Positions 38,913 through 47,071 of a stretch of DNA of 64,000 bases are shown piece after piece. Numbering within the stretch: position 1 is the stretch's first letter; every line of letters starts with the position of its first letter. Under the pieces are notes generated by a model. It did no database searches, was not told where the DNA came from, and was given only the letters and a program-made list of their open reading frames with translations. A program made the position numbers and the translations under genes. The DNA is from Parasedimentitalea maritima (GTDB lineage: Bacteria; Pseudomonadota; Alphaproteobacteria; Rhodobacterales; Rhodobacteraceae), in NCBI RefSeq assembly GCF_005771405.1, contig NZ_VAUA01000009.1:178245-242244 (forward strand), read 5' to 3'.

Positions 38913-39841
38913 CCCGTATCGTCGCGATTGGCGAGTGCATGGTTGAAATCGCCCCAACAGGGCAAACTTCTGAGTACCGAATGGGGTTTGCGGGCGATAC
39001 ATTGAACACCTCTTGGTACCTCCGCCAGCTCTTGGGACCACAAGATCAGGTAGACTATTTTACTGCCCTTGGCACCGACTCGCTGTCCGACCAGATGGTA
39101 GATTTTCTGTCACAGGCAGATATAGGCACGGGCCATATCATTAGGCGTGGAGAATTGACTGTTGGGCTCTATATGATCCAACTAGCCAAGGGCGAGCGTA
39201 GCTTCAATTATTGGCGCGGGCAAAGTGCGGCCCGCACCCTTGCGCAAGAGTCTGAAACATTATCTCAGGCTCTTGCGGGTGCTGATGTTGCCTATTTTTC
39301 TGGAATTACGCTCGCGATCTTGCCGCCGCAAGATCGCGAACGGTTGCTAGAAATATTACGAGCCTTTCGCGCCAACGGTGGGTCTGTAGTTTTCGACCCC
39401 AACCTTCGTAGACGGCTTTGGCGTTCCGCAAATGAGATGACCTCAGCCGTGATGGCAGCCGGCGCAGTCAGTGACATTGTGTTGCCATCACATGAAGATG
39501 AAGCAAGCTGGTTTGGTGACACCAATCCCAACGCCACAGCGCTGCGCTATGCCGAACAAGGCGCGGAACTCGTTGTTGTCAAAAACGGTCCCGGCCAAAT
39601 TGTGGCCCTGACCAATGGGGAGCTCAGCATACACCCCCCAGTATCCGTCACCAATATTGTCGACACCACAGCAGCAGGGGATTCGTTCAACGCGGGTTTT
39701 ATTGCCAGTAGAATCCAAGGGCGCACACCTGCTGAAGCGATCACCACTGCCAGTACTCTTGCAGCCCAAGTGATCCAATTTCGTGGCGCACTAGTTCAGC
39801 TACCCCCTCCAGACTCACCTATGAACCTCAGCAATACATAA
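38909..39841 (+). CDS. kdgK: 2-keto-3-deoxygluconate kinase
   Basis: 310 aa from ATG 38909 (ATGA overlap with the regulator stop). PfkB/ribokinase fold: GECMVEIAP at the start, GFAGDTLNTSWYLRQL for substrate contact, and the anion hole VDTTAAGDSFNAGF with catalytic Asp near residue 261. It phosphorylates KDG to KDPG, which Eda (11720-12367) then cleaves. Confidence 0.93.
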   Translation: MTRIVAIGECMVEIAPTGQTSEYRMGFAGDTLNTSWYLRQLLGPQDQVDYFTALGTDSLSDQMVDFLSQADIGTGHIIRRGELTVGLYMIQLAKGERSFNYWRGQSAARTLAQESETLSQALAGADVAYFSGITLAILPPQDRERLLEILRAFRANGGSVVFDPNLRRRLWRSANEMTSAVMAAGAVSDIVLPSHEDEASWFGDTNPNATALRYAEQGAELVVVKNGPGQIVALTNGELSIHPPVSVTNIVDTTAAGDSFNAGFIASRIQGRTPAEAITTASTLAAQVIQFRGALVQLPPPDSPMNLSNT

Positions 39842-39865
39842 GAACAACCAGCGTCCAGAAACTGC

Positions 39866-39889
39866 AGGTGACATTAGCCGAAGTCACCT
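39866..39889. terminator. Possible hairpin between convergent kdgK and pxpC
   Basis: AGGTGAC (39866-39872) pairs with GTCACCT (39883-39889) across a 10-base loop, 24 bp past the kdgK stop. There is no T-run on either strand. It could serve both converging transcripts. Confidence 0.35.
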
Positions 39890-39967
39890 CATCTATTTGC
39901 GCCAGAACATTGCCCTCCCCCATGGCTAAAACGTCACCCCGTGTCAGCCTTCAGGTAGGCGGGTTTG

Positions 39968-40996
39968 TCACTGCAGTGCCTTGTCGAGATCGTCTCCAGC
40001 AGTTACGCCACTGATAAGTTGGTAAGATAGCAGGTTGGGGATTTTGCGGGGGTCACGGATCAATGGCTGGATGGTTTGCCGCAGATTTTGGAGTTTCTTC
40101 CATTCGCGGCTCTCGATTTCAACGGCGTCCTCCAACGAGACAAACTTAAACTGCAAAACAGCCCCTGCGCATGCCTGTGCAACACGCGGCAAATCCGCAG
40201 GCAGCACCGTTCCAATACGGGGGTAGCCGCCGGTTGTCTGACATTCGCTAAGCAACACAAAAGGCGCGCCATCGCCGGTAATCTGAACATCCCCAGGTAC
40301 AATCACTTCGGAGACAACACTGAGACCGGCTTCGGATTGAAATCCCACACCTTTGGTTTGCAAACGAACACCCATCCGGTTTCCACGGGTATCACGGCGA
40401 AATTCGGTCGTCTCAAAATGCTGGATCTGCTCAGGCGTAAAAAACTCGGTTTGCAGGCTGGGGACAATACGCAGCAAGCCGCCGTCAAACCTCTGCGATG
40501 GTTCCAGCCCCATGCCGATTTGGCAAACGCCTTGATCTGGGCCCACTGGCAAGCTGTCACCAGCGAGAACAGGAGAGCCAAGTCCCGCCGCCAAATGGGC
40601 GGATCGCGCTCCAAGTTTGACTGTTGTCTCCAGTCCGCCACCAACATGTAAGTAGCCGTAAACACCTGTCACTGCCCCACCAATCGACAGCCTGGCACCT
40701 TTGGGCAACGCGTGGCTGGCATTCCACACTACCCGCGCCCCATCAACACTGGCCCGCATCGGGGCCCCGGTCAGAGCAATCCGCATATCTTCGGTTGCTT
40801 CGAACTCCCCCCCCATCCCAGCCATTTCCAGTGTGGCCTTACATCTGCCCTGTCCTAACAGGGCGGCGCCCTCGGCAATGGCCAAGTGATCAGCAGCACC
40901 GCCACGAGACAATCCATACTCCAAATATCCAAAGCGGCCCAGATCCTGGATGGTCATCCCCTGGCCCGCCCGGTGTACGATTAGGCTACGGTTCAT
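39968..40996 (-). CDS. pxpC: 5-oxoprolinase subunit C / biotin-dependent carboxyltransferase family
   Basis: 342 aa. It belongs to the PxpC/KipA (AHS2) family, which with PxpA and PxpB hydrolyses 5-oxoproline to glutamate using ATP. Typical segments: GQGMTIQDLGRFGYLEYGLSRGG at the start (split by GRFG), and CQTTGGYPRIGTVLPADLPRVAQ near residue 260. It overlaps pxpB by 4 bp and ends the operon. No PxpA gene follows; the next gene is the convergent kdgK. Confidence 0.88.
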   Translation of the reverse strand: MNRSLIVHRAGQGMTIQDLGRFGYLEYGLSRGGAADHLAIAEGAALLGQGRCKATLEMAGMGGEFEATEDMRIALTGAPMRASVDGARVVWNASHALPKGARLSIGGAVTGVYGYLHVGGGLETTVKLGARSAHLAAGLGSPVLAGDSLPVGPDQGVCQIGMGLEPSQRFDGGLLRIVPSLQTEFFTPEQIQHFETTEFRRDTRGNRMGVRLQTKGVGFQSEAGLSVVSEVIVPGDVQITGDGAPFVLLSECQTTGGYPRIGTVLPADLPRVAQACAGAVLQFKFVSLEDAVEIESREWKKLQNLRQTIQPLIRDPRKIPNLLSYQLISGVTAGDDLDKALQ

Positions 40997-41730
40997 GTGA
41001 TCACCTCGAATGTTGCACCACCATCGGCGTCTCGTTTCATCTGAGTCAGAGTTTCGGGTGATGTAGATACAAAGATAACTTCATCACCTGGACGCAGCAC
41101 AAAAGGTTGCTCCGTCTCGGGGCGAAAAAGGCGGAAAGCGGTTTGTCCGATATGACGCCACCCTGTTGGCGTGGTAACGGAAAACAGCACTAGCTGCTGA
41201 ATCGCGACGGCCAGCGCCCCTTCGGGAACCTTATCTGTCAGGGCAGTTTGCCGTGGTATATTCCACACTTGTGGCAATTCACCCAAGTAGGGTTGGCCAG
41301 GTGCAAAGCCAATGGTCTGTACCCGAACGCGGCTTTGTGAGACAGAGGCAACTGCTTCGTCCACTGTCATCCCGGCGGCTCGCGCGGCCTCATCCAGCTG
41401 CGGGGCCATAGTGGTTCCATACACCGTTGGGACCCGCCACAACCTTCGCCCTGTTGGAAGATCACCTGTAAACCAGTCCTGCTGAGCCAGTAGCCCCTTG
41501 AGCATGACACGCAGATCTGCGTGGGTCTGCCACTGCGGATCAAACCGTAAGTAGGTCGAAACTAACGAAGTGGAGGTCTCTTCAATTCCATCCCAATTCT
41601 GGCTCTCCAGCGCCACCCGAAACGTCAGTGCCGCGCGGTTTGCTTGTTCGCTCAACCGGTCTCCAAATTGCACGAGGAAACCGTCGACCCCAAGCGTACA
41701 AAGCCTGGGCCATTCCGATGACAGCGGCAT
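40993..41730 (-). CDS. pxpB: 5-oxoprolinase subunit B (KipI family)
   Basis: 245 aa of the PxpB/KipI (AHS1) family. Conserved segments: VPTVYGTTMAPQLDEAA, IGFAPGQPYLGELP and TPTGWRHIGQTAFRLFRPE. It forms a complex with PxpC. It sits 18 bp from the TRAP permease gene, so the imported compound is probably the oxoprolinase substrate or a relative of it. Confidence 0.87.
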   Translation of the reverse strand: MPLSSEWPRLCTLGVDGFLVQFGDRLSEQANRAALTFRVALESQNWDGIEETSTSLVSTYLRFDPQWQTHADLRVMLKGLLAQQDWFTGDLPTGRRLWRVPTVYGTTMAPQLDEAARAAGMTVDEAVASVSQSRVRVQTIGFAPGQPYLGELPQVWNIPRQTALTDKVPEGALAVAIQQLVLFSVTTPTGWRHIGQTAFRLFRPETEQPFVLRPGDEVIFVSTSPETLTQMKRDADGGATFEVIT

Positions 41731-41748
41731 GTTTTTAGTCCTTTGGTT

Positions 41749-43032
41749 CTAGTAGAACAGTGACGGCAACCACAGCGCCAAGCCGGGGAAGACAAGCAAC
41801 AGACCAAGCATCACAAACATGGTCAACACAAAGGGCAACGCGCCTTTCATGACGTCCATCATCACGCCTGTTTTGCGTAGGCCCTGCACGACATACAGGT
41901 TAATGCCAATCGGCGGTGTGATGAGAGCTGTTTCCAGAAGCACCATCAACAGGATCCCAAACCACACCGGGTCAAATCCAAGCGCCACCACAATGGGTGT
42001 GATCAGCGGTGCCATGGTCAACAACATGGACAAAGTTTCCATGAAACATCCAATCACTACCAGCACCAGAATGATCATCAGCATGGTCTGCATTGGTGAC
42101 CAACCAAGGCCAGTGACAAAATCGGTCAAAGCCTGGGTCAGCCCGATGATGGACAGGACAAAGTTCAAGAACACAGCAGCGACAATAATCAGCATGATCA
42201 TGGCAGTGGTCCGCATGGTGCCTTCAATGGCTTGGCGCATCATATCGATACTCAGTTTGCCGTTGATCGCAGCCAGCACCATGGCCGCTACAACTCCCAA
42301 AGATGCGGCTTCGGTTGGGGTGGCTATGCCTGCGTAAATCGACCCGACAACGACCATGAAAATGCCCATTGGCGGGATCAGGGAGGGTAACGCGCGCAGT
42401 CGTTCACCCCAAGTATACCTAAGCCGCTCACCACCCCAGGACGGGCGCAACACGCACATCACAACAATTGTACCCATGAACAGCGTTGCTAAAAGGAACC
42501 CGGGAAGGAAGCCCGCCAGATAGAGCTCGGGAACAGAGGTATTGGTGAGCATGCCATACAGGATCAGGTTGATCGACGGTGGGATCAGGATCCCCAAGGT
42601 CCCCCCCGCTGCGATGGTGCCCAAAAACAGTTGTTCATTGTATCCACGTTTCTTGATTTGCGGGATAGCGACGGTGCCAATGGTCGCGGCGGTAGCAACC
42701 GAGGATCCAGATGTGGCGGCAAACAAAGCAGAAGAGCCGATATTGGAATGCATCAAGCCACCTGGCAACCACCCCAGCCATTTGACAATGCCGTCGTACA
42801 TGCGCTCGGTGATACCAGCCCGCAGCAGGATCTCGCCCAACATCACAAACATTGGGATCGCCACCAGCAGAAAATCGGTGCTTGTTTGCCAGGCCATATC
42901 TGAAATGGCGCGATGCAGAGGCATGGGGCTGTCAGTCCATTGCAGGATCAGGCCAAGCCAGCCCAAAGAGGCCGCGATGGGAACGGCCAGTCCAATCAGG
43001 GCTAGCAAGATGAGAAGTGTTTTCAACAACAT
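41749..43032 (-). CDS. dctM: TRAP transporter large permease DctM (pxp cluster)
   Basis: 427 aa, about 12 helices. Family segments SALFAATSGSSVATAATIGTVA near residue 104, ILIPPSINLILYGM and LLETALITPPIGINLYV near residue 375 are present. It starts 3 bp after the dctQ stop. It carries the substrate bound by the DctP at 43664. Confidence 0.92.
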   Translation of the reverse strand: MLLKTLLILLALIGLAVPIAASLGWLGLILQWTDSPMPLHRAISDMAWQTSTDFLLVAIPMFVMLGEILLRAGITERMYDGIVKWLGWLPGGLMHSNIGSSALFAATSGSSVATAATIGTVAIPQIKKRGYNEQLFLGTIAAGGTLGILIPPSINLILYGMLTNTSVPELYLAGFLPGFLLATLFMGTIVVMCVLRPSWGGERLRYTWGERLRALPSLIPPMGIFMVVVGSIYAGIATPTEAASLGVVAAMVLAAINGKLSIDMMRQAIEGTMRTTAMIMLIIVAAVFLNFVLSIIGLTQALTDFVTGLGWSPMQTMLMIILVLVVIGCFMETLSMLLTMAPLITPIVVALGFDPVWFGILLMVLLETALITPPIGINLYVVQGLRKTGVMMDVMKGALPFVLTMFVMLGLLLVFPGLALWLPSLFY

Positions 43033-43035
43033 GGC

Positions 43036-43599
43036 TTAGACGCTTTCGTCTTGGATTTGTTCATCTATGGATTTCACGCCGATCAACTCCTGCACTCCGG
43101 TGGCATCACCAGCGAAGAACCTCTTGACCGCAGCCAGTCCCAGCAGGACGCCCGAAATCACAAACAACACCCAGCCCAGCAGCCAGGGAATTTGCGGATA
43201 GGCCAACGGAACCCGCATTGGCGTGATAGACCGAGAGCCATGTTTCAGAGTGTCGCCCACCATGCCCCAGACCATCGTCGTCACAACCAGCGCGAAACCA
43301 ACCAGCAGCACAAGGCCAAGCAGATTGATCACAGAGTGTAGCTTGCGTGGGATCACTCCCATCAACGCATCAACCCGAATATGGGCGCGTTCAAACAGAG
43401 CAAAGCTGAGCGCAAAAGATGTGGCCACCCCAAACGCATAGCCCGAGATCTCGTCAGCCCCGCCCAGCGAGATATTAAAAACCTTTCGCAGCAGAATTTC
43501 CAGAGTGACCAGAAAGGCTGACAAGACGATCAGGGTTCCGCCTATCCACGTCAGCCATAGGCTTAATTTTTGGGTTCGGCTCAGAAAAGATTCAAGCAT
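43036..43599 (-). CDS. dctQ: TRAP transporter small permease DctQ (pxp cluster)
   Basis: 187 aa with four hydrophobic segments, the second being preceded by LRKVFNISLGGADEISGYAFG, typical of DctQ. It follows dctP after a 64-bp gap with a terminator-like hairpin. Confidence 0.87.
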   Translation of the reverse strand: MLESFLSRTQKLSLWLTWIGGTLIVLSAFLVTLEILLRKVFNISLGGADEISGYAFGVATSFALSFALFERAHIRVDALMGVIPRKLHSVINLLGLVLLVGFALVVTTMVWGMVGDTLKHGSRSITPMRVPLAYPQIPWLLGWVLFVISGVLLGLAAVKRFFAGDATGVQELIGVKSIDEQIQDESV

Positions 43600-43625
43600 C
43601 GGTTTATGCCTTTCGGATGCAAAAA

Positions 43626-43651
43626 GGGCGGCCAGTTACCTCGGGCCGCCC
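43626..43651 (-). terminator. Terminator-like hairpin between dctP and dctQ (pxp cluster)
   Basis: On the minus strand GGGCGGC and GCCGCCC form a 7-bp GC stem with a 12-base loop, followed by TTTTT (plus strand AAAAA at 43621-43625). It lies 12 bp past the dctP stop. As a leaky intrinsic terminator it would give more binding protein than permease. Confidence 0.65.
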
Positions 43652-43663
43652 GGATTGTTTGGT

Positions 43664-44701
43664 TCAGTTGGCGGCGGCGGTCATGCCAAGGACCTTGCCA
43701 ACGGTATTGTTCCAATTCTCGGCACAGTCGGCGCCACAGCGCTCTGCCCAGCGCGCGAGAACCACATCAGTGGCGACCGTATCGCGAATGGCCAGATCTG
43801 TGGACGAAGGTTCAACAAGTTTCATAGCACCCTTTTCACCGATCTCGCAGTCACCACCCGTGATGCAGGAGATAGCCACCGCATCCTCGGTTGCGGTTTC
43901 AGCCCACATCCGGTCGTTCAATGCAGAAATTTCGGTCTGCATCAGCGCCTGCTGCTCTGCTGACATCGAATTCCACTTGTCCATATTCATCGCGCCAAAG
44001 GCCAAGCCCCAGCCGACACGCAGGGTGTAAGCATGCGTGGCAACCTGTTGCCAGTTTGCGGTGTAGGCCGACATGGTGCCGGTAATACCACAATCCACCA
44101 CGCCTTTTTCCAGTGCCGGGATAACTTCGGAAAATGACACCGTGACGGATGTGCCGCCGACGCCTTCAACAAAATCGCCTAATGTTGTTGCGTAAACGCG
44201 GATCTTCTTACCCTTCAGATCCTCGATTCCATTGACTTCGGCGTTGCACCACAGAGTCTGGCTGGGGAACGGGTACAGCATCAGCAACTTGGCATTGTAG
44301 GTCTCGGCAAATGCCTTTTCCATCGTTGGGTAATAGGCCTCAGCGACCTGACGCTGGGTTTCGATGTCTTGTGTAACCGAGCTTAGATCCGCGCCTTCGA
44401 AAATTGCGTTTTCCGCAGCTACATAGCCGGGCAAACCAAATGCAAAGTCAAAGACACCATTTTTGACCAAACGCATAATTTCGAAGCCCTTCAATCCCAG
44501 ACCAGACTGAGATTGAATTTCGCCCACAATCTGCCCGCCAGAGGCCTCGGCAAGACGTTCGTTAAAGAACGGACCTTCGTGTTTTTGATAGTTTGTTAGG
44601 CTGGACCAGGTGCCTACGGCTTTGAGAAGGACCGGGCTGTCAGCAAAGGCCGTGCCTGCCATCAATGCCAGTGCGCCAGCTGCTGTTGCAAATCTTTTCA
44701 T
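43664..44701 (-). CDS. dctP: TRAP transporter substrate-binding protein DctP (pxp cluster)
   Basis: 345 aa from ATG 44701, 8 bases after GGGAG; ATG 44707 is too near that site but overlaps the DUF1445 stop. It has a signal peptide (MKRFATAAGALALMAGTAFA). The ligand arginine is in GKKIRVYATT near residue 160, with the following GVVDCGITGTMSAY. Several cysteines near the C-terminus (ISCITGGDC, CGADC) are unusual and could form disulfides. Its neighbours suggest 5-oxoproline, D-glutamate or a similar acid as ligand. Confidence 0.87.
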   Translation of the reverse strand: MKRFATAAGALALMAGTAFADSPVLLKAVGTWSSLTNYQKHEGPFFNERLAEASGGQIVGEIQSQSGLGLKGFEIMRLVKNGVFDFAFGLPGYVAAENAIFEGADLSSVTQDIETQRQVAEAYYPTMEKAFAETYNAKLLMLYPFPSQTLWCNAEVNGIEDLKGKKIRVYATTLGDFVEGVGGTSVTVSFSEVIPALEKGVVDCGITGTMSAYTANWQQVATHAYTLRVGWGLAFGAMNMDKWNSMSAEQQALMQTEISALNDRMWAETATEDAVAISCITGGDCEIGEKGAMKLVEPSSTDLAIRDTVATDVVLARWAERCGADCAENWNNTVGKVLGMTAAAN

Positions 44702-44703
44702 TT

Positions 44704-45567
44704 TCATTCTCCCTTAAAGTGCTTGTCTGTCTGATAGTTCGGAACTTCGGCGTATTCGCTGACATCGGTGATCAGCATGTGACCGGGCGTATGCGTAATG
44801 CAGAGTGGTAGCCCTGCCTGCTCAATGGCGACCTGAGGGGTGACACCGCAGGCCCAAAAAACCGGGACATGGCTTTGGATCTGTGGGGCCGCATCGCCCC
44901 AGTCGGGATTGTCAAGACTGTCTATGCCAATCTCTGCCGGATCCCCCCAATGGACCGGTGCACCATGTGCCAGCGGATAATGGCGCGAAATCTCAGCAAC
45001 CTGCGCAACGCGATCCTCCGGCACAAAGCGCATGCTAACCACCATCTTCCCTGAAAACTGCCCGGCCGGTACCGTTTCTATGCCTGAGCGGAACATTGGT
45101 ACTGTCTTGTTGTTTTCGATGTGCCAGAGCGGAATACCCGCCTGTTGCACCGCATTTTCAAAGGTAAAGGAGCAGCCCAAAGCAAAAACCACGAGATCGT
45201 CCTGCCAGAGGTCTGAGATATCGTTGACGGTTTCGATCAGCGACCCATCACGATACACGTTATAGGCAGGTACGTCGGTCCGAATATCGATGTCTGCACC
45301 TAAGGTGAACATCATCGGGTTGCCCGTATCTGAAACCCCACTAAGTGGGCAGGGTTTTGGGTTACGCTGGCAAAACCGCATGAAATCCAGAGCAAAAGCT
45401 TCGGGCATGATCGCCAGATTTGCCTGTAGAAATCCTTGTCCCAATCCCGCCGTATGAGACCGGTACTGCCCAGCGCGAATGGCTGCCCGGACCTTTGCCA
45501 GACCACTTTCCTTGAGCTGATGATATGATGTGTCCACGCGATCCCCTCCACTTGCAGCAAGGGTCAC
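44704..45567 (-). CDS. DUF1445 putative hydro-lyase / D-glutamate cyclase-like protein
   Basis: 287 aa of the DUF1445 family. Visible segments are GLGQGFLQANLAIMPEAFALDFMRFC, VVFALGCSFTFENAVQQAGIPLWH and FWACGVTPQVAIEQA with TPGHMLITD at the end. The mammalian relative DGLUCY interconverts D-glutamate and 5-oxo-D-proline, which fits the pxpBC genes in the same operon. Bacterial members are usually labelled putative hydro-lyase. It overlaps dctP and is 45 bp downstream of the LysR gene. Confidence 0.85.
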   Translation of the reverse strand: MTLAASGGDRVDTSYHQLKESGLAKVRAAIRAGQYRSHTAGLGQGFLQANLAIMPEAFALDFMRFCQRNPKPCPLSGVSDTGNPMMFTLGADIDIRTDVPAYNVYRDGSLIETVNDISDLWQDDLVVFALGCSFTFENAVQQAGIPLWHIENNKTVPMFRSGIETVPAGQFSGKMVVSMRFVPEDRVAQVAEISRHYPLAHGAPVHWGDPAEIGIDSLDNPDWGDAAPQIQSHVPVFWACGVTPQVAIEQAGLPLCITHTPGHMLITDVSEYAEVPNYQTDKHFKGE

Positions 45568-45612
45568 AGGAAGAGGCTATAAGGTCAAATTGAATGATTT
45601 TGTCAAAAGTGA

Positions 45613-46512
45613 TCAATCATTTTTATCACCCTGATAGGTATAGGCAACATCTCTGGCTGCCTGCGCAGCAGTTTCAATCAGATGGCTTTTGGGTTCTGCC
45701 AGGTATGAAGCAGTGAACTGAAGCGGCCCTGGCAGCCAGCCAGGATCAAACTCCCGGATGCGCCCTGTGCTTACAAAGTCTTGTCCCAAAGCTCTTGGGA
45801 GAACTGCAACCCCAAGATCCGCCTCAACCAGCCGAAAACAGGCCGAAAGCGATGACGAAGGAAACATCGAGACATCAGGGCCAACCCGCTCGAAGAGCAT
45901 TTCCTTCAGTTCGCGAAAGGGGCGCGTATTGCGTGCATAGGTGAGCACTGGTCGGGACAAATATTGCGCTGGGTCCTGTTCTTCGTCTGCTTTTGCCGCA
46001 ACATACCAAGCGAGATCAAACCCGGGTAACTCGATGTTGTTGACCGAATATTCTGAAACCGGACCAAGCAAAATTGCTAAGTCTATTTCTCTGCTCATCA
46101 AACCAGCGCGCAGGTTGATCGAGATGTCGACGTTAAATTCTATCTCTAGTTTTGGATAAAGACCGTGCAGCCGTGCAACCAGATCAGGAAGCCAGCATTG
46201 GGCGATGGTTTCAGATACCCCCAACCGCAGACGGCCCTCAATCCCAGCAGGATCCACAACATCTTTTTCAACCAATTCGGCCAAATGCTCGAACTTCTCT
46301 GCATGAGCAACCAGCAACTCTCCCCGTTTGGTCAGTTTCATACCGGCGGATGTTCGATCGAACAGGCTGCAGGTCAGGCTCTCCTCAAGGGTTTTGATCC
46401 GAGCCGTAACCGCCGGCTGTGTCAGATTTAGCCCATTGGCCGCTCTACGAATGCCGCCCAAGCGGACGACGGTCAAAAACGTTTTCAACTGTTCAATATT
46501 GATTCTGGTCAT
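45613..46512 (-). CDS. LysR family transcriptional regulator
   Basis: 299 aa from ATG 46512; a longer frame up to 46632 adds 40 residues with no family similarity. The N-terminal helix-turn-helix (IEQLKTFLTVVRLGGIRRAANGLNLTQPAVTARIKTLEE) is followed by a periplasmic-binding-protein-like effector domain (GRLRLGVSETIAQCWLPDL). It is co-directional with DUF1445-dctPQM-pxpBC and separated by only 45 bp, so it either heads the operon or has its own promoter and senses the imported acid. Confidence 0.88.
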   Translation of the reverse strand: MTRINIEQLKTFLTVVRLGGIRRAANGLNLTQPAVTARIKTLEESLTCSLFDRTSAGMKLTKRGELLVAHAEKFEHLAELVEKDVVDPAGIEGRLRLGVSETIAQCWLPDLVARLHGLYPKLEIEFNVDISINLRAGLMSREIDLAILLGPVSEYSVNNIELPGFDLAWYVAAKADEEQDPAQYLSRPVLTYARNTRPFRELKEMLFERVGPDVSMFPSSSLSACFRLVEADLGVAVLPRALGQDFVSTGRIREFDPGWLPGPLQFTASYLAEPKSHLIETAAQAARDVAYTYQGDKND

Positions 46513-46945
46513 GATTGAAACTGTGACATGTCGATTCCGAAATTTCCATTTTTGCAAGTTGGTCTCGTGCCTCAACCAATTCGCTCGATATCGCACGGGT
46601 CGATTGTCCGTCGCGTTAAATTTGGCCATCAAAGCGGCTTAGTTTTCGAGATGCCACCATTGACGCAAAAGGCGGAAAGTTAAAGTCCGCTGTGGTCGGC
46701 AGTACCGAAGGCTAAGCGCAAGTAGTGAACTTTGCGAAGTCGAGGCTATTGCACTGTCGATGAGGTGCGAACAGCCCAATCTGGGTACTAATGCAGCTTG
46801 CAGATCGCGACCGCTGCTATCCTAAGTCAGCACTCTAACCGTCGGGCGGCCAACTGCCCGCTAATAGCAACTACAAAATCTAAGTTGAAAAAATAGGCCA
46901 GCCAAAGCATGCTAATGTTTTCTAGTGCTCTTTTGGGGGAATAGT
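46513..46945. other. Intergenic region upstream of LysR, no gene seen
   Basis: About 430 bp with stops in all frames and no coding-like stretch I trust. It contains the LysR promoter. A small inverted repeat, GCGGgccaactGCCCGC-like, lies near 46845-46862, of unknown role. Confidence 0.4.
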
Positions 46946-47011
46946 ATGAGCAGTTGCTCGCCGTTCCGCGACATTAGAGAAGTTGGTTCTACCTCAACTA
47001 CTAAGAAGTAG
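46946..47011 (+). CDS. Possible 21-residue ORF ahead of the repeat protein gene
   Basis: ATG 46946 follows a GGGGGA ribosome-like site by 5 bases, the same layout as the next gene (GGGGGA before ATG 47072). The peptide is MSSCSPFRDIREVGSTSTTK plus a final K, rich in Ser and Thr. It ends 61 bp before the next start. It could be a leader peptide or chance; there is no family match. Confidence 0.25.
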   Translation: MSSCSPFRDIREVGSTSTTKK

Positions 47012-47071
47012 TAATCTATGCGGTCGCGAGAACGCTAGAATTCAAAAATAACGATTGTAATGGGGGAAACG

